This document shows, piece after piece, positions 10,231 through 21,922 of a DNA stretch of 64,000 bases; position 1 is the stretch's first letter; every line of letters begins with the position of its first letter. Below the pieces are notes generated by a model. It saw only the letters and a program-made list of their open reading frames with translations, made no database searches and was not told where the DNA came from. Both the position numbers and the translations under genes were made by a program. The stretch is from Rhizophagus irregularis (taxonomy: Eukaryota; Glomeromycota; Glomeromycetes; Glomerales; Glomeraceae): contig NC_089450.1 of the NCBI RefSeq assembly GCF_026210795.1, positions 3,100,001 to 3,164,000 of the forward strand, given 5' to 3'.

Positions 10231-11768
10231 TTTTTGTTATAAAAAAATAAAATAAATTGAAGTGATTGAGCGTCTTCTATCAATTGAAGATCATTGAGGA
10301 AAAAAGGTGGTTTTCAGCTCGCTGCTTTGTTGATCATCAAAATAAGAAAACCTCCGAAATTCTTTGAAACTTTTTGACCAATCAGATCACTCATCAGTCT
10401 TTCAATTGAGGTGCTTAAGAACGCCGTATATTAATTCTGATACGCAGAAGCAGGGAGTATCTAACTTGCAAACTTAAGCAATTAAATGAATTAATCTGCA
10501 TTAATTTAATTTATCTTTATAAAAATACTATAAATGTTACTGATTATAAAAATTATGATGTCAGTTTAATGTATGACAAAGCAGGTGTGTAACATAGCGC
10601 TACAAATCCGAATGATGAAATGTTTGTGTTACCATATTACGTTATTTGAAAAAAAACAAAATTCATTTTTTCCCTCGTTAAATAAACTTTAGAAATTGAT
10701 TTTTATTTTTTTATTTTTTTTTATTAATATTAATGTTAAGAAAATAATATGAACATGTTAAAAGATTGTTAAAAAAAAAATTTTCAAATATTTTGTTTAT
10801 TTCTTTAATAAAATCTTTTTAAGTAGTGAATTAGACGAATCAGAATACGATTTATATATATCAAACCACGGTTCAAATTTAGCTTTTTAATATTCTATAT
10901 TTGTAAGTTGGATATGCATGTATGATTTGTAACAATGTCGCATGATAAATTAATTATGATTATTCATATTATATTTATACGATAACCACTTAAATCTCAT
11001 AAAAGTGGCGTTATTTATATAAGAGGAAATTTTTTCTTTAAGCGATCTTTTTAGTATATGAACTTGACTATAAATTTCTAAATATAATTTGAAACAAAAT
11101 TTTCTAGTAAAAATTATTATTTTCTTTTATTATTCTAGAAAAAGAATTAAAGAATTATTCGTGGCGGGCAGGTCCGGATGCATTTATTTCCTTTTTTATA
11201 TAAAATTTCAAACCTAATCTATATTATCACATAGGATCGACCACTGGTGTAAAATGAATTTTCATTATTCAGGCGTCAAAGAATAAATTTTTTTTTTTGT
11301 AATCAATTGAGACACAAATATGATACCAATGAAGAGGAATAAAAAATCAATTAATAAAAATGAGTTCCTTATTTTATTCTCAAAGGAAGATGGAAAAGAC
11401 GCTAATGCCCGCCCGTAATCAGTGTTCGTACAGATGCGTGTTTATTCTTAATATTAAATTTAGTATGTAGTGAGACATTGATTCATATGTCATGTACATA
11501 ACCAATAAATAAAAACTTTGAATGTGTTGCATATTTAATAACATGTCAGATCCTGTTTCGGAAAATTTTGTTTAAAATGCAAATATTAAAAATTTTGTGA
11601 TCAAATTATAATGTTTATACTTAAAACTCTAATAACTATCGATAATGGTATATACTCGAGTGAGTAGTATACATATTTTATTTAAAAAATATCATAAGAT
11701 ACTAGGATAAATAATGTCCCTATAAAAAAATTCCGGAAAAACTCTCTATTATTCCGAAGAATCTCAGG
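10231..11768. other. Intergenic, nothing recognised
   Basis: AT-rich. At 11718 the sequence CCCTATAAAAAAATTCCGGAAAA resembles the left end of the MITE family at 8010, but no right end is found. No gene seen. Confidence 0.45.
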
Positions 11769-11811
11769 CACGTGATTCATTTTTCAGAAAAATTTGTTAA
11801 AATTATAAATA
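11769..11811 (+). promoter_or_regulatory. E-box plus TATA box before the small basic gene
   Basis: CACGTG (11769-11774, as GGCACGTGATT) lies 30 bases before TATAAATA (11804-11811), which lies 65 bases before the ATG at 11876. The order and spacing look like a compact promoter. Confidence 0.45.
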
Positions 11812-11875
11812 CGTCGGGTTGAAAAATAATTTTTTTTTTTGTATCCTTTTTTTACTGTATATCTTATAAACGAAA

Positions 11876-12067
11876 ATGCCTTCTCAAAAAAGTCAAAAAC
11901 AACTAAGAAGACAAAGAATTATAAGTAGAATATATAGAAGACGTATTCGACTTAACGTACCTATTATTAATAATAGAGATACATTGAGACGCATTGCAAA
12001 CCTTCCTCAGCAAATTACAAATGATCCGTTGACGGCTCAATTCTTTGGTGGATTCTCTTTTCATTAA
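11876..12067 (+). CDS. Small basic protein, unknown function (63 aa)
   Basis: The ATG follows a TATA box by 65 bases and the frame runs to TAA. The start MPSQKSQKQLRRQR is strongly positive, the middle RIYRRRIRLNVPIINNRD is mixed basic/hydrophobic, and the C terminus FFGGFSFH is aromatic. No signal peptide, membrane segment or known domain is apparent. High Arg content using AGA and CGT, a clear promoter and an intact frame in otherwise stop-rich DNA argue for a real gene. It could bind nucleic acid, but that is only suggested by charge. Confidence 0.45.
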   Translation: MPSQKSQKQLRRQRIISRIYRRRIRLNVPIINNRDTLRRIANLPQQITNDPLTAQFFGGFSFH

Positions 12068-14393
12068 CTTCAACAAAATTCATTCAAAATTTTTTATTTC
12101 ATTCCGTAAAATTTCCTTAAATCTTTTTTTTTCATTTTGAAAGTTCTTAACCCGGCCATCTTTGACTTTATTTTTATATGCCATTATTGAACTCATTTAA
12201 TTTCTCAATTAAGATGATGAATATGATTTATGATTCCTTATATATACTTTAATAAGTATTTTGATAAATAAAATATTATCTATGAAAAACTTTTTATTAT
12301 CAAAATCCACCTACTTTATATCGATATGTAAAAGTTTACAAGTTTAATTTTAGATACGATTTAATATGTTTTATATTTCAGTTGTTTAAACTTCAATTGA
12401 AAGAAAAATTTCTTACATTTTTATTTTCTTACATTTTATATGTATACTTCTTCGAATGTTTTTTCATATATTTAAAATTCGATTTAATTCTTTAAGTATA
12501 ATATGTATTCAAAGTGGTTAAAATGGTTGAAATTTATAATTGAAGAGAATATGACTAATTATTCAATTTATTTCGAATGCTTTTTTTTTTATCTCTACAA
12601 ATTTTAATGTTTTTTTTAACATATTATTTTAATAAAATAATTATTTTTTTAATTTTAACAAAATAAAGCACATGAATTTTACAATGTAATGTTAAGCAAA
12701 TTAGCGGAATATTCTTCAAAATAGATTATCCCAAATTCCCAAAATTTCCGAGTAAAACAAATTTTAAAGATAATTAAACATTGTTTGTTACTTACTCATT
12801 TTATATTTCATTTATCAATAAATGCATTGCTTTCATATGCAAAAGTAACAGAATGCATAAATGTTACAAAATATTGATGTTTTCCCGGAATACTTACAAA
12901 TGTTATTGATCGATTGATCTGAAACGAACATAAATCAAATAACGAATCACACGAACGGTTTCTCTTTGATCGCTACTGTTTTGTTTCAGTGTAAATCCAA
13001 TAAATTAATTATGCATATGTTATATCTTGTGTAAACATGCAACCGAAAATCGGAGCAATTAGTGCGAGTGTTGTGCGACAAGGATTCTGTTTCAAAGATA
13101 AATTTTTTATTCGTACTTCTAATGTAATTTTGATATATACATATAGTTAATTTTATATGTATGATAATGATTGGTGAATATTAATCCATTGTAACTGTTT
13201 TATAAATTTTTACAAAGAAGAATTTTATAAATAATGTTCAATATTTTTAAATTCAATTAATAATAATAATTTTATGATTGATTCACCAATTGCAAAGATC
13301 TAAAATCTAAATTAATTTCTACTTTTAGTTTCAATGCAAATTTACTAGATATAAAAAAGAGATCTCACCGAAAATATTATAATTTATTTTTTACTTTAAT
13401 AGGAATAATGGGGGGATTAGAATTTTTTTTTTTATTTTTTGTGTAAAGTAAATAACTTTTGCATTTAATTTTTTGTTACAAAAAGAAATTTCACTTTCAT
13501 TTTGTAGTGAGCGACCTACGTGCGTCAAACTTGATTTCTTGGCGTAATAATTTTGCTATATCGACGCTGACAAATGTCGTTACTTTTTCCGCCTTTTTTA
13601 ACATTTAATTTTCAAATAACTAAATTAAATATCAGCAGTTTGCATGTTCACGCGCCAGTTAAAACATTACTATAAAAAAATTTGTTGATTGGGTGTATCA
13701 TCCAAAATGACTAGTCGGTAAAACTAGTCATGGCATATAAAAACGCACCAATGACATCACACCAATCAAATTCAAGTTTCCCGAATCTATTACTTTGATA
13801 CTTTTCATATATATATACATCTATTCCTGTTTAAAAAAAATCAATTTTCAATCTCGTTAAATATCCCCTCTCAACATTTATCTATTAAAATATATTCATT
13901 TTAACATATCCGATCGTCAGTTATGTGGCGCAGTACTGATTAAAACCGTTCCTACGTAAGAAAAAATAAGTCAAAAATATATAAAAAAAACTTTTTAAGA
14001 CCTCTTCCAAAAAATTCACCTCTTTAACCCGAAACCAGTAGAAGGAGTTTCTAGAAAAAAAAGGAAAAAAATATTATAAAGTTTATTAAAAAAAAATAGA
14101 AAAATTTTCAAAAATCCAGAATATTTAATGATTTAACTAACTGAAAAATAATTAATAATAAATATCAAATAGATTTTAATTAAACAACTAATCAATACAT
14201 AATTTAATAAAACATCGTTATTAACATTTAGAGTTATTTAGATTTTTTTTGAATAATTTTGCTTTCTAAATAAATTTTTTTTATAATCTATAAAAATAAA
14301 TAAAAAAACAGCTCCGAATTGTATCTAATGTAAAATAATTACTAATATACTTCAACTTACTTGATGTAAAAACTAGTTGAAAAGTTGATGGAG
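12068..14393. other. Intergenic with a short palindromic element
   Basis: AT-rich, no gene. At 13682-13771 a small structure has GTTGATTGGGTGT facing ACACCAATCAAAT, and in it a perfect hairpin ATGACTAGT-cggtaaa-ACTAGTCAT (13707-13731). This may be a very short MITE. Confidence 0.4.
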
Positions 14394-14592
14394 CCCTATA
14401 AAAAATTTTTATCTGGATATTTCCATTATTTCTCCGTGTCTTCTGTAAAAATTCCGTGAAAATGATACATTCACGGATATCCGTGTTAGCGAGATGAAAA
14501 TTTCCATGATTTAAGGCTATAAATTCCATTAAAATGATACATTCACGGAAAAAACATGGAAAGATAAAACACGGATCAGATTTTTTACAGGG
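14394..14592. mobile_element. MITE with CCCTRTAAAAAAT ends (199 bp)
   Basis: The left end CCCTATAAAAAATTTTTATC pairs with the right end GATCAGATTTTTTACAGGG. Further inside, CCGTGAAAATGATACATT recurs as a match to the inverted repeat. The same 3-bp sequence GAG flanks both sides (14391-14393 and 14593-14595). The ends resemble the ATGTCCGG family at 8010, so it is probably moved by the same type of transposase, although GAG is not the usual TWA target. Confidence 0.65.
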
Positions 14593-14929
14593 GAGGAGTT
14601 GATGGGGGAATTTAATAGGGAGTTTGCGAAAGAAAAAAATTTTTAACGCTACTTTTTTGTTGAAGTAATTTCTTGATATCTGTCATATGATCATGTGGCA
14701 TAAGTGTGATCATTTTTGCGAAACTTAATTAACCTAATTTATTAAATTATTGTCAAATTCCTTAATTTAGACGAATTTTGTTAATTCCGCAGATCGGCGG
14801 ATATGAATAAATAAATAAATTAACCAAATTTCTCTTGAAATAACTTTTTTTTTTTCATAAAAAACATCTGGTCTTATTGAAAATTTTCTATATTGAAAGA
14901 AATCCGTAAATTTTCTAGCATGTTATTTC

Positions 14930-15584
14930 ATGGATAATAATAATAGCCCTTCACAAAATAATCTCAACAATGATGATTCCTTAAATGGACTCAATAGTCA
15001 CCTCGATTATTTATCACAAACTGTTGATATCCAAGAGGGAAACATGATGCTCCTTGCAATTACATCAATGACTTTCCCATGATGGGCGAAAACGACAATA
15101 TTTCTCCTAATTACATCAATGACCACGTAACTGGCGAAAATGACAATATTTCTCCTAATTACATCAATGACTTCCCCGTGACTGGCAAAAATGACAATGT
15201 TTCCCCTAATTACATCAATGACTGCAAAAAATGACAATATTTCTCCCATACATACGAACGACCCTTTAAACAATGACACTACTAATTCTCCTAAGAATCT
15301 ATTAACGCTAATTCTAATCATCAGTATAACGTTCCGAATAGTGTTCCTAACCATAACTATCAGCAATTCACTACTGCTAATAACTTTTCACTCCACCACA
15401 TCATATTGATCAGAAACTGCCTAGTCCATCTCATGCTAATATATATCCTCCATTCAGCATTAATATTAATTCTTCTCAACCAACTATTATTATTATGCCA
15501 GGAACTAATTTGGACAATCAAAATCAACTTCAACAAATTCTGAATCATTTTTCTTCAACGTCTAATTCACAACGAAGATTATGA
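14930..15584 (+). pseudogene. Asn/Gln-rich repeat protein, frameshifted
   Basis: The ATG at 14930 opens MDNNNSPSQNNLNNDDSLNG, which soon shifts frame. Coding character then continues through other frames: a four-unit repeat (15058-15247) with the motif NYIND...GENDNISP, then NDPLNNDTTNSPKN, NSNHQYNVPNSVPNHNYQQF, and finally PSHANIYPPFSININSSQP with LDNQNQLQQILNHF to a TGA at 15582-15584. At least four indels break it. Low-complexity Asn/Gln/Pro-rich tails of this type are common in transcription regulators, but no DNA-binding domain is present here. The antisense open frames over this region are shadows of the repeat. Confidence 0.6.
15058..15247 (+). repeat. Tandem repeat, 51/48/51/40 bp units
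   Basis: Units begin AATTACATCAATGAC at 15058, 15109, 15157 and 15208. The first three are multiples of three, so they kept a reading frame (17, 16 and 17 residues). The last is shortened to about 40 bases and breaks the frame. Confidence 0.85.
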
Positions 15585-17181
15585 TAAATTCTTTGAATGA
15601 ATCATTTAATGATATATTTTTTTTGATTTCTATATACTTTATTTTTTGTCTTTAATTCGTTACTATTTTATCTTGTCTTAGTGACTTAGTATTTAAATAT
15701 ATAAATTATAAACACTATGCTATATAAATTTTATGAAAAAATCTCTGATAAATGATCAGTTTTTTAAGGTTTATTCCAAAAAAAAAAAAAAAAAAAATTC
15801 GAACACATAAAAAAGTTTTATAAGGCTATTTCATCTTTTCCGCTAAGTGATTATTATTGTTAATCCTCAAATACAAGTATATCATAGAAATTTCAAATAT
15901 GTTTAAACTAAATTTAAGTGATATTTTACTAAATTTTTTTTTTTAAAAAAAATTAGTCATGAGTATTTATTAGGATATTAATTTTATTAGTAAATGTGAA
16001 CATATTAAATATCTATAACAAAAAGGATTTGAAATTTGAGAGTATTTCAAATAGTTTTTTACTTCAAATCATCACCGTTGGCCAGAATTATCAATTTTTA
16101 CCGGCACTATATTTTTTTAATGCTGGTCGATCGTCATAATTTCAGTCACCGGTGATCCGGTGATAGTTAGAAAAATTCTTTTAAATATAATTTGTATTTA
16201 AATTATGTTTTTATGTTTTGAATAAAGCATGATTTTGCTATACTATTCCACATCATACCAATGTTTTGTTTGTTTTATCATATCAAATTTTTTTCATAGG
16301 ATGTTAACAACCATCCAATCTAATACTGCTTACCACACATTGGATGAAAAATAAAATTTTAAAATGTTGCTTAGTTTAGTATTTTTAAATTTTAATAATA
16401 CTGAGATCAATATATATATATATAAGCAACTACTTATGATCATGTGAATATGTGACATAATTTTGATAATTTGTTAACTTTGTTATGCATATACAGTATA
16501 AATACATTACAATTCACCTTTTTTTAGGTTTTTCTAAGCACTTCTTTAACATCTCTTATATAAAGTCATTTTTTGAGATATACTTTATTTAAAGGAAATT
16601 ACCATGCAAAAAAGATAAAAAAAAATAATAAAATTAAAAATAATAAGATAATAATTGTAAAAAATATAAAAAACAATACTATAAAGAAAAATGACAATAA
16701 AATAACATAAAATAACAATAAGATTTATGCAAATAACAATAAAAATAGTAAAAATAATATTAAAATTTACAAAAATAACAACATGATTAGAGAAAATAAC
16801 AATCGCATTAATAAAAATTCATTATTTTACCTCAAATTAGTTTACTAAGTTTAATATACAGTATATATATATAAACCAAAATAATCTAAATCTTATTATA
16901 CATAGTTAGTATCTACTTTATTAACAGATTTTTATAAAATATATAATAAAAGCTAATTACTAATATAACAAATTTCTTTAACTTATTGGATTTTAATTTT
17001 TTCACATACTTATTAAATAGCCTTAAATATTCTATATTTGTCTGTTAAAAAAAAAGATTATTAGTAGTGTGCCAAAATTTCTATTTAGTAATAAAAGAAG
17101 GTACATAGCCAATTCCTCCTCCAGAATTAGCAGACTTTTATCAACAACAAAGTTGGGGCGCCTGAATTGAGAGCTTGGATT
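15585..17181. other. Intergenic AT desert
   Basis: No gene. An A-rich AAT/AAC tract covers about 16600-16810. Near 16143 TCACCGGTGATCCGGTGAT resembles the end of the element at 50892-51297. Confidence 0.45.
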
Positions 17182-17450
17182 GGTTACCAAGGTTGTCAAC
17201 ACAGTAATTCTCCTAAATCAAACCAGTAATTCCTTAACTTACTACCAAAGTTGTCAATGATGTAATTCTTTAAATCAATCCAAAAATTCTTTATCTCACT
17301 ACCAAGATTAATTCTCCTAAATCAAATTCTTAATTTACTACAAAATTGTAATCTTCTAAACCAATGTTAACTTACCAATGTTGTCAATTCAGGATTCTTT
17401 AAGGTTGTATAGTCAATAACTCTTCTAAATCAACAAGGAATTCCTCGACT
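17182..17450. repeat. Degenerate tandem repeat, about 57-bp unit
   Basis: Five to six decayed copies of a unit of the form ACTACCAAAGTTGTCAAT...TTCTCCTAAATCAA. The first two are about 59 and 57 bases; later ones are shortened. No reading frame is kept, so it is probably a non-coding minisatellite. Confidence 0.65.
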
Positions 17451-20208
17451 CGCTTAGGAGTTACCCCAACAATGCAAAATAAAAATTAAAACACACCTTT
17501 CTTTAAAATCTTATTCAAAGTTCAATATTTTCACTTTCTCTATGAAATGAGTGTCCATGCATTATTAATGTCTTTCCAGTTATCTGAAATATTGAATTAA
17601 CAATAATATTATAATAATATTCACCAATATGATAATTTATCTGCCTTCTTTAAAGAGTATTACCATTTTAACCAAAATAGTTCTTAGACGTTCTTTGTTG
17701 GAAGTAAACAAAGAAAATAATTAAAGAATTTAAATAAAAAAAAGTAGTAGTAGATTGATTGTAGTAGAATAAATATAGAAAGGGTATTTATATATAAAAA
17801 ATATTTCTTATAGGCAGTATAATTTGGAATAATTTTTAACAGTAATGAATAAAGAACATTTAATACATTTCAAATATATATTTTTTGTAATTATCCATCA
17901 TATTAGTTATGACTGTATAAAGTATCAATATATCAATCAAAGTCATATTACATATTCTTTGTTAATTATATGAGTCAATATTTTACCATACAGTTAGTAT
18001 TTGTGATAAGTATGACTCAAATTGACATATAGACGTCAAAGTCTATTATAGTCAATCATAGTCAATATGAACAAGTAAACATTAATATACAATAATAATT
18101 TGTCACAAATAGATATATAAAAAGAAATTACTATAGTAATTGAGTAAAAATGATTTTGTTTCAAAATAGTAAATGTAATTATATGACGATTTGCGAATAG
18201 TATTTGATAATTTATGAAATAGTGATAAAATAAATAATAAATAAAAATAATAAGATAAATAAAATAATTATAAGATAAATACAAAAAAAAAATAAATAAA
18301 TAATTCCCAAAAAAGAATAACATTAACAAAAGTTCATGTAGAGAAAATGATGTTGATTTACTCTCTAACATAGCAGAGCACTGTATTAATGAATAGTGAA
18401 ATTTTATTATCATTAATATAATATATTATAACTGAAAAATTTTATTTAATTATTCACATCATTCACCTTCCATAACTGGTGATCATTTTTAGTTTATTTC
18501 TGACAAAAAAAAGTGGTTATGCCCTTTAATAAAGAAAAAAGATATTAGATAGATTTATTATTAAAAATGCATTAAGTTTGCAAAAAAAAATTGTCAATTT
18601 ATTTAATAAAAAAATTAAAAAAATCTTGAATAGTTGTAAATATATTAAATATATTAATTCTACGAAAGAAATTGAATATATCCCGCGGGCTACTTCTAGT
18701 TACAAATTAAAGAAAATTTTATAATATAAAAGACATCTCAAATAAAAAAAAATTTTCTTAATGCTGGCCAAATTATCACGTGATTTTAAAGTAAAATTTG
18801 GCACCTTAATTTTTGGAGTTGCTGGGACTTTATGACTGGAGCTGTATAATAAATTATGTTTATTTTTAACACATTTACCATATTCTGAAATTTTGAGAAT
18901 ATAAAGAACATTCCAGAAAAATCAAATAAGGCTTATTGCTTGTGGATAGATCTTTTTTTTTATTTTGTTTTTTCTATTTTTTCTTTTTTTTCATTTTTCA
19001 CCTCTAAGGTTTGACAATATAATCAAAATAAACTACTTAAAATAAACTACTTTTTTTGTTGAATAAATATGCTTTGTATGATATTAGTCAGGATAAGTAT
19101 ATTTTTTTACTTAAAAATAAAAAACGTGTTAATATTTATAAGATCTAATTTATCTAATTGTTATATTGATTTAAACTCATTTAATACTGTTGCAACGCAA
19201 CAAGCTACAACTAAAAAAAAAATTAATTTATTATCTGTTTCTTTAAGTTTCACGTAATTTCATATAAAGTATAATACTTCAACAGTAAAAACTTTCGGAC
19301 GAAATGTAAAAAAGAAGATAGAATTAATAACCTTATTCGAATATGAAATCAGAATAATCAACTGTTAACACCATGACAATCGTAATTACACAAGGTTTTA
19401 CAGGTCACAGAATACTAGCTTATTAAAGGTCAGTCGTTATACAAGTCATTTCAATGCATCCATTTCGTTGAAAACAACCACGCAAGGCTTTACAGAATCC
19501 TGAAAAGTTGGCTCAATATTTTTTTTTCAGCCACAATAAACTTTACCTAATCTTTACCTTACGAAAATTTGTCAGTAGATTTTTTCTGGAACGGAAAGTA
19601 ATAATTTTATATGGGAGATAAAAAGGAAAAAAGAAAAAAATAATATTTATTTTTTTTCTGGTTTTGACAGATCAAAATGAGCCACTTAAGAAAAAAAGCT
19701 GATAATATCGAAGCGTTATGCAAATACGTAAATGAGATGTTAAGTAATGTCAATATTCTTTAAGAAATTTATTTGTTATGAGGAATTGAGGATATATTAA
19801 AAGTTAAATTAAAATTCACACTTTTCTATAATTCTTGCAAATTTCTATATTAATTATTTTGTTAATTTGTTCCTAGATATTGTTGGGTCAGTTCTTTAAC
19901 ACCTAAAAATATTAATTTAATTATGTAAGCAGAAGGTTTGTATATATTAAACAGTATATAATCAACTGGTATATCGAAAATATCCAATCAAACGTGTAGT
20001 ATAGCACTTTACATCAGCATATACATTCAATCACGAATAAAGGACTTAATACAAATAAACTGTACACTTAAATAATAATCAAAGTTTCCAAAATTTCCAA
20101 AATTTTAAGTTTCCAAAGTTTAATTTAAGCATAGAAAAATTTCTTATTTAAAAAAGGTTTTCCCTTCAATTTAAAAAGATAAAAAAAATAATTTTCAAAT
20201 TAAATTAA
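17451..20208. other. Intergenic AT desert
   Basis: No supported gene. The open frames here are made of A/T homopolymer codons. A CACGTGAT site is at 18777, next to ATGCTGGCCAAATTA, a motif also seen in other repeats of the window. Confidence 0.45.
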
Positions 20209-20427
20209 ATGAAATCTGTTATTTTATACTTTTTTTTTTTATTACATTTATTTGTAATTTTGTTATCGTTAATTCTTTTAATTTTAACTTATGGAGTTAT
20301 TTTAACGTTAAGAATGACAATTCCAAAGAAAAATGTTGGTAGATTATGGTCAAGGTTGTATTCAATATTAACAAGAGGTCATTTTCATGGTGGAGCTTGG
20401 CATGCTTTTAAAAGATTTTTTAAGTGA
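20209..20427 (+). CDS. Small single-pass membrane protein, unknown function (72 aa)
   Basis: MKSVILYFFFLLHLFVILL opens a hydrophobic segment (about residues 4-34), followed by a basic C-terminal region, RMTIPKKNVGRLWSRLYSIL, then GHFHGGAWHAFKRFF and TGA. The codons (AGA, GGT, GGA, TTA) match the genes of this window and not random AT sequence. The N-terminal segment could be a signal anchor or a signal peptide; no cleavage motif is convincing. The short His/Trp-rich tail is unusual. No TATA box is evident nearby. I do not recognise the family. Confidence 0.45.
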   Translation: MKSVILYFFFLLHLFVILLSLILLILTYGVILTLRMTIPKKNVGRLWSRLYSILTRGHFHGGAWHAFKRFFK

Positions 20428-20550
20428 AAGTTGTCTAAACAAAGAGACCGAAAAAAAGGTTTTAAAATCAACGTTTTGCTGTGGCCGATCACATGATTAC
20501 GACTGATTATGGAATTAGCAAATAGTGTATATTTATTGTATATACTACTA

Positions 20551-21050
20551 AAGGTCGTGGCTGACCTAGTGCACTGGCATGGTGTACCCCTCCTATGATT
20601 GTCTAAGACAGGAATGGAGGACGCAGGTTCGATCCGTCCAGCCAACGGATGCTCTATGAATTATACTGCGTGGGCCTATACCATAGGCCTAGAAGGTGTA
20701 GATCGTAGCCCTAGTGGTGGGAAAGTGCGTAGATCATGGTATCACACCGACTTCGGTCACAACCGTGGTATCAACCAATGGTAGACTACCTCGGTAGTCG
20801 ACACCCAGGGGGAGTAATCCTATCCTGGGCTACCAATAGTGCTAAAGCCTTTACTTTGGTTTATTGGGATGTGATGTCGTGTTAGGGACTCCTCCAAGTT
20901 CGTTGAAAGTACCAGAGTGGCGCTGTCCTCGGGCGGTTTGATTATAGCTTAGTATTAGATAGCGTTCGACTTTTGTTTTATCTTTTGTTCTTGTCTATCT
21001 TTCTGTAATCTTGTTCACGTGGTTTTAAAAATAAAAAATAAAATAAAAAT
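20551..21050 (+). mobile_element. tRNA-derived SINE (500 bp) with perfect 16-bp target duplications
   Basis: The element starts with a tRNA-like RNA polymerase III promoter: A box TAGTGCACTGG (20567-20577) and B box GGTTCGATCC (20626-20635), 48 bases apart. A GC-rich body follows, then an A/T-rich tail TTTTAAAAATAAAAAATAAA. The sequence ATTGTATATACTACTA occurs exactly at 20535-20550 and 21051-21066, marking retrotransposition by target-primed reverse transcription. The tail resembles that of the LINE at 48323-49547, the likely supplier of the machinery. The body is much GC-richer than its surroundings and has no coding role. Confidence 0.85.
20567..20635 (+). promoter_or_regulatory. RNA polymerase III A and B boxes of the SINE
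   Basis: TAGTGCACTGG fits TRGYNNANNNG and GGTTCGATCC fits GGTTCRANNCC apart from one missing base. Flanking sequence does not fold into a complete tRNA, so this is a tRNA-derived promoter and not a tRNA gene. Confidence 0.7.
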
Positions 21051-21066
21051 ATTGTATATACTACTA

Positions 21067-21922
21067 TATTATTTCTAACCTTATTTTTTGTATATATTTT
21101 ACATTTAATGTAATAAAGAAGTATGCGTTACTTAAAATAAATAAATAAATTAAGCTTTTTTTCGTTAATTAGAAAAAAAAAATATCGATTAAAAACTCAT
21201 TATCCGGAAATGTATTAACAATGGTAATCACTATGAATGTACACATGACCCGACAGCAATTAAATCATCATAATAATTATGGAATAGATAAGGCGCAAGC
21301 GAATCAACACGTCATCGCAAATTCAAAATTATTCATCTAAAACTCTCCATTACATACGATTTTTTTTTTAAAATATCAGTACTTTCAAATAATATTCTCA
21401 AAAATGGAGATTTGATTGAAATGGGTTACCAGATGGATATTGATTGCAGGATGGAAACCCGAACATAATACCTTATAGTAATAATCAATCAACTCCAAAT
21501 CACTTAAGAAAAAAATATTTATTAATTATTTAATTGTTAATTCGTTTAAGATTTTACTTTTTTAACATTATATGTTCAGGGCGAATTTAACGAAAATTGC
21601 ATAGTTGACAATAAATTCACAAATACTAAAATTGATAACTCAATATTTTTATTAAAAATCTTATGATATTTATAAAAAAAACCCAAAAACATAATATGTT
21701 AAATAATTATAACTAAGAATGACTTTACATTGTACGCGCGTCAGATTTCAATCTCTATATGTATTTTATATATACGATAGTGCCGTTTCTTAGACGGATC
21801 AGCGATTAATATAATTATTTATTATCGGGATGGCTTTTTTTTTTAAACATTCAAAAACTGTTTTTTTGTTTGACAAAACTGTTAATATTAAGTAAAAAAA
21901 AGTTAACATATATAGATAATTA
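21067..21922. other. Intergenic, nothing recognised
   Basis: AT-rich 3' flank of the minus-strand aldo/keto reductase; no gene or repeat structure seen. Confidence 0.4.

Noticed and set aside
15007-15366. 119-codon minus-strand frame with repeated VIDVIRRNIVIFA
   Set aside because: Antisense of the plus-strand 51-bp repeats; the plus strand carries the Asn/Gln-rich protein character.
17182-17450. CRISPR-like array
   Set aside because: Units are degenerate, directly adjoining and of falling length, in a eukaryotic context; it is a decayed minisatellite.
18036-18413. 125-codon minus-strand frame
   Set aside because: Composed of Ile/Tyr/Phe/Leu from A/T runs; no start context or domain.
20599-20784. 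Open frame inside the SINE, and a tRNA gene at the B box
   Set aside because: The A and B boxes belong to a retroposed element with target duplications; no cloverleaf can be folded and no protein family is seen.
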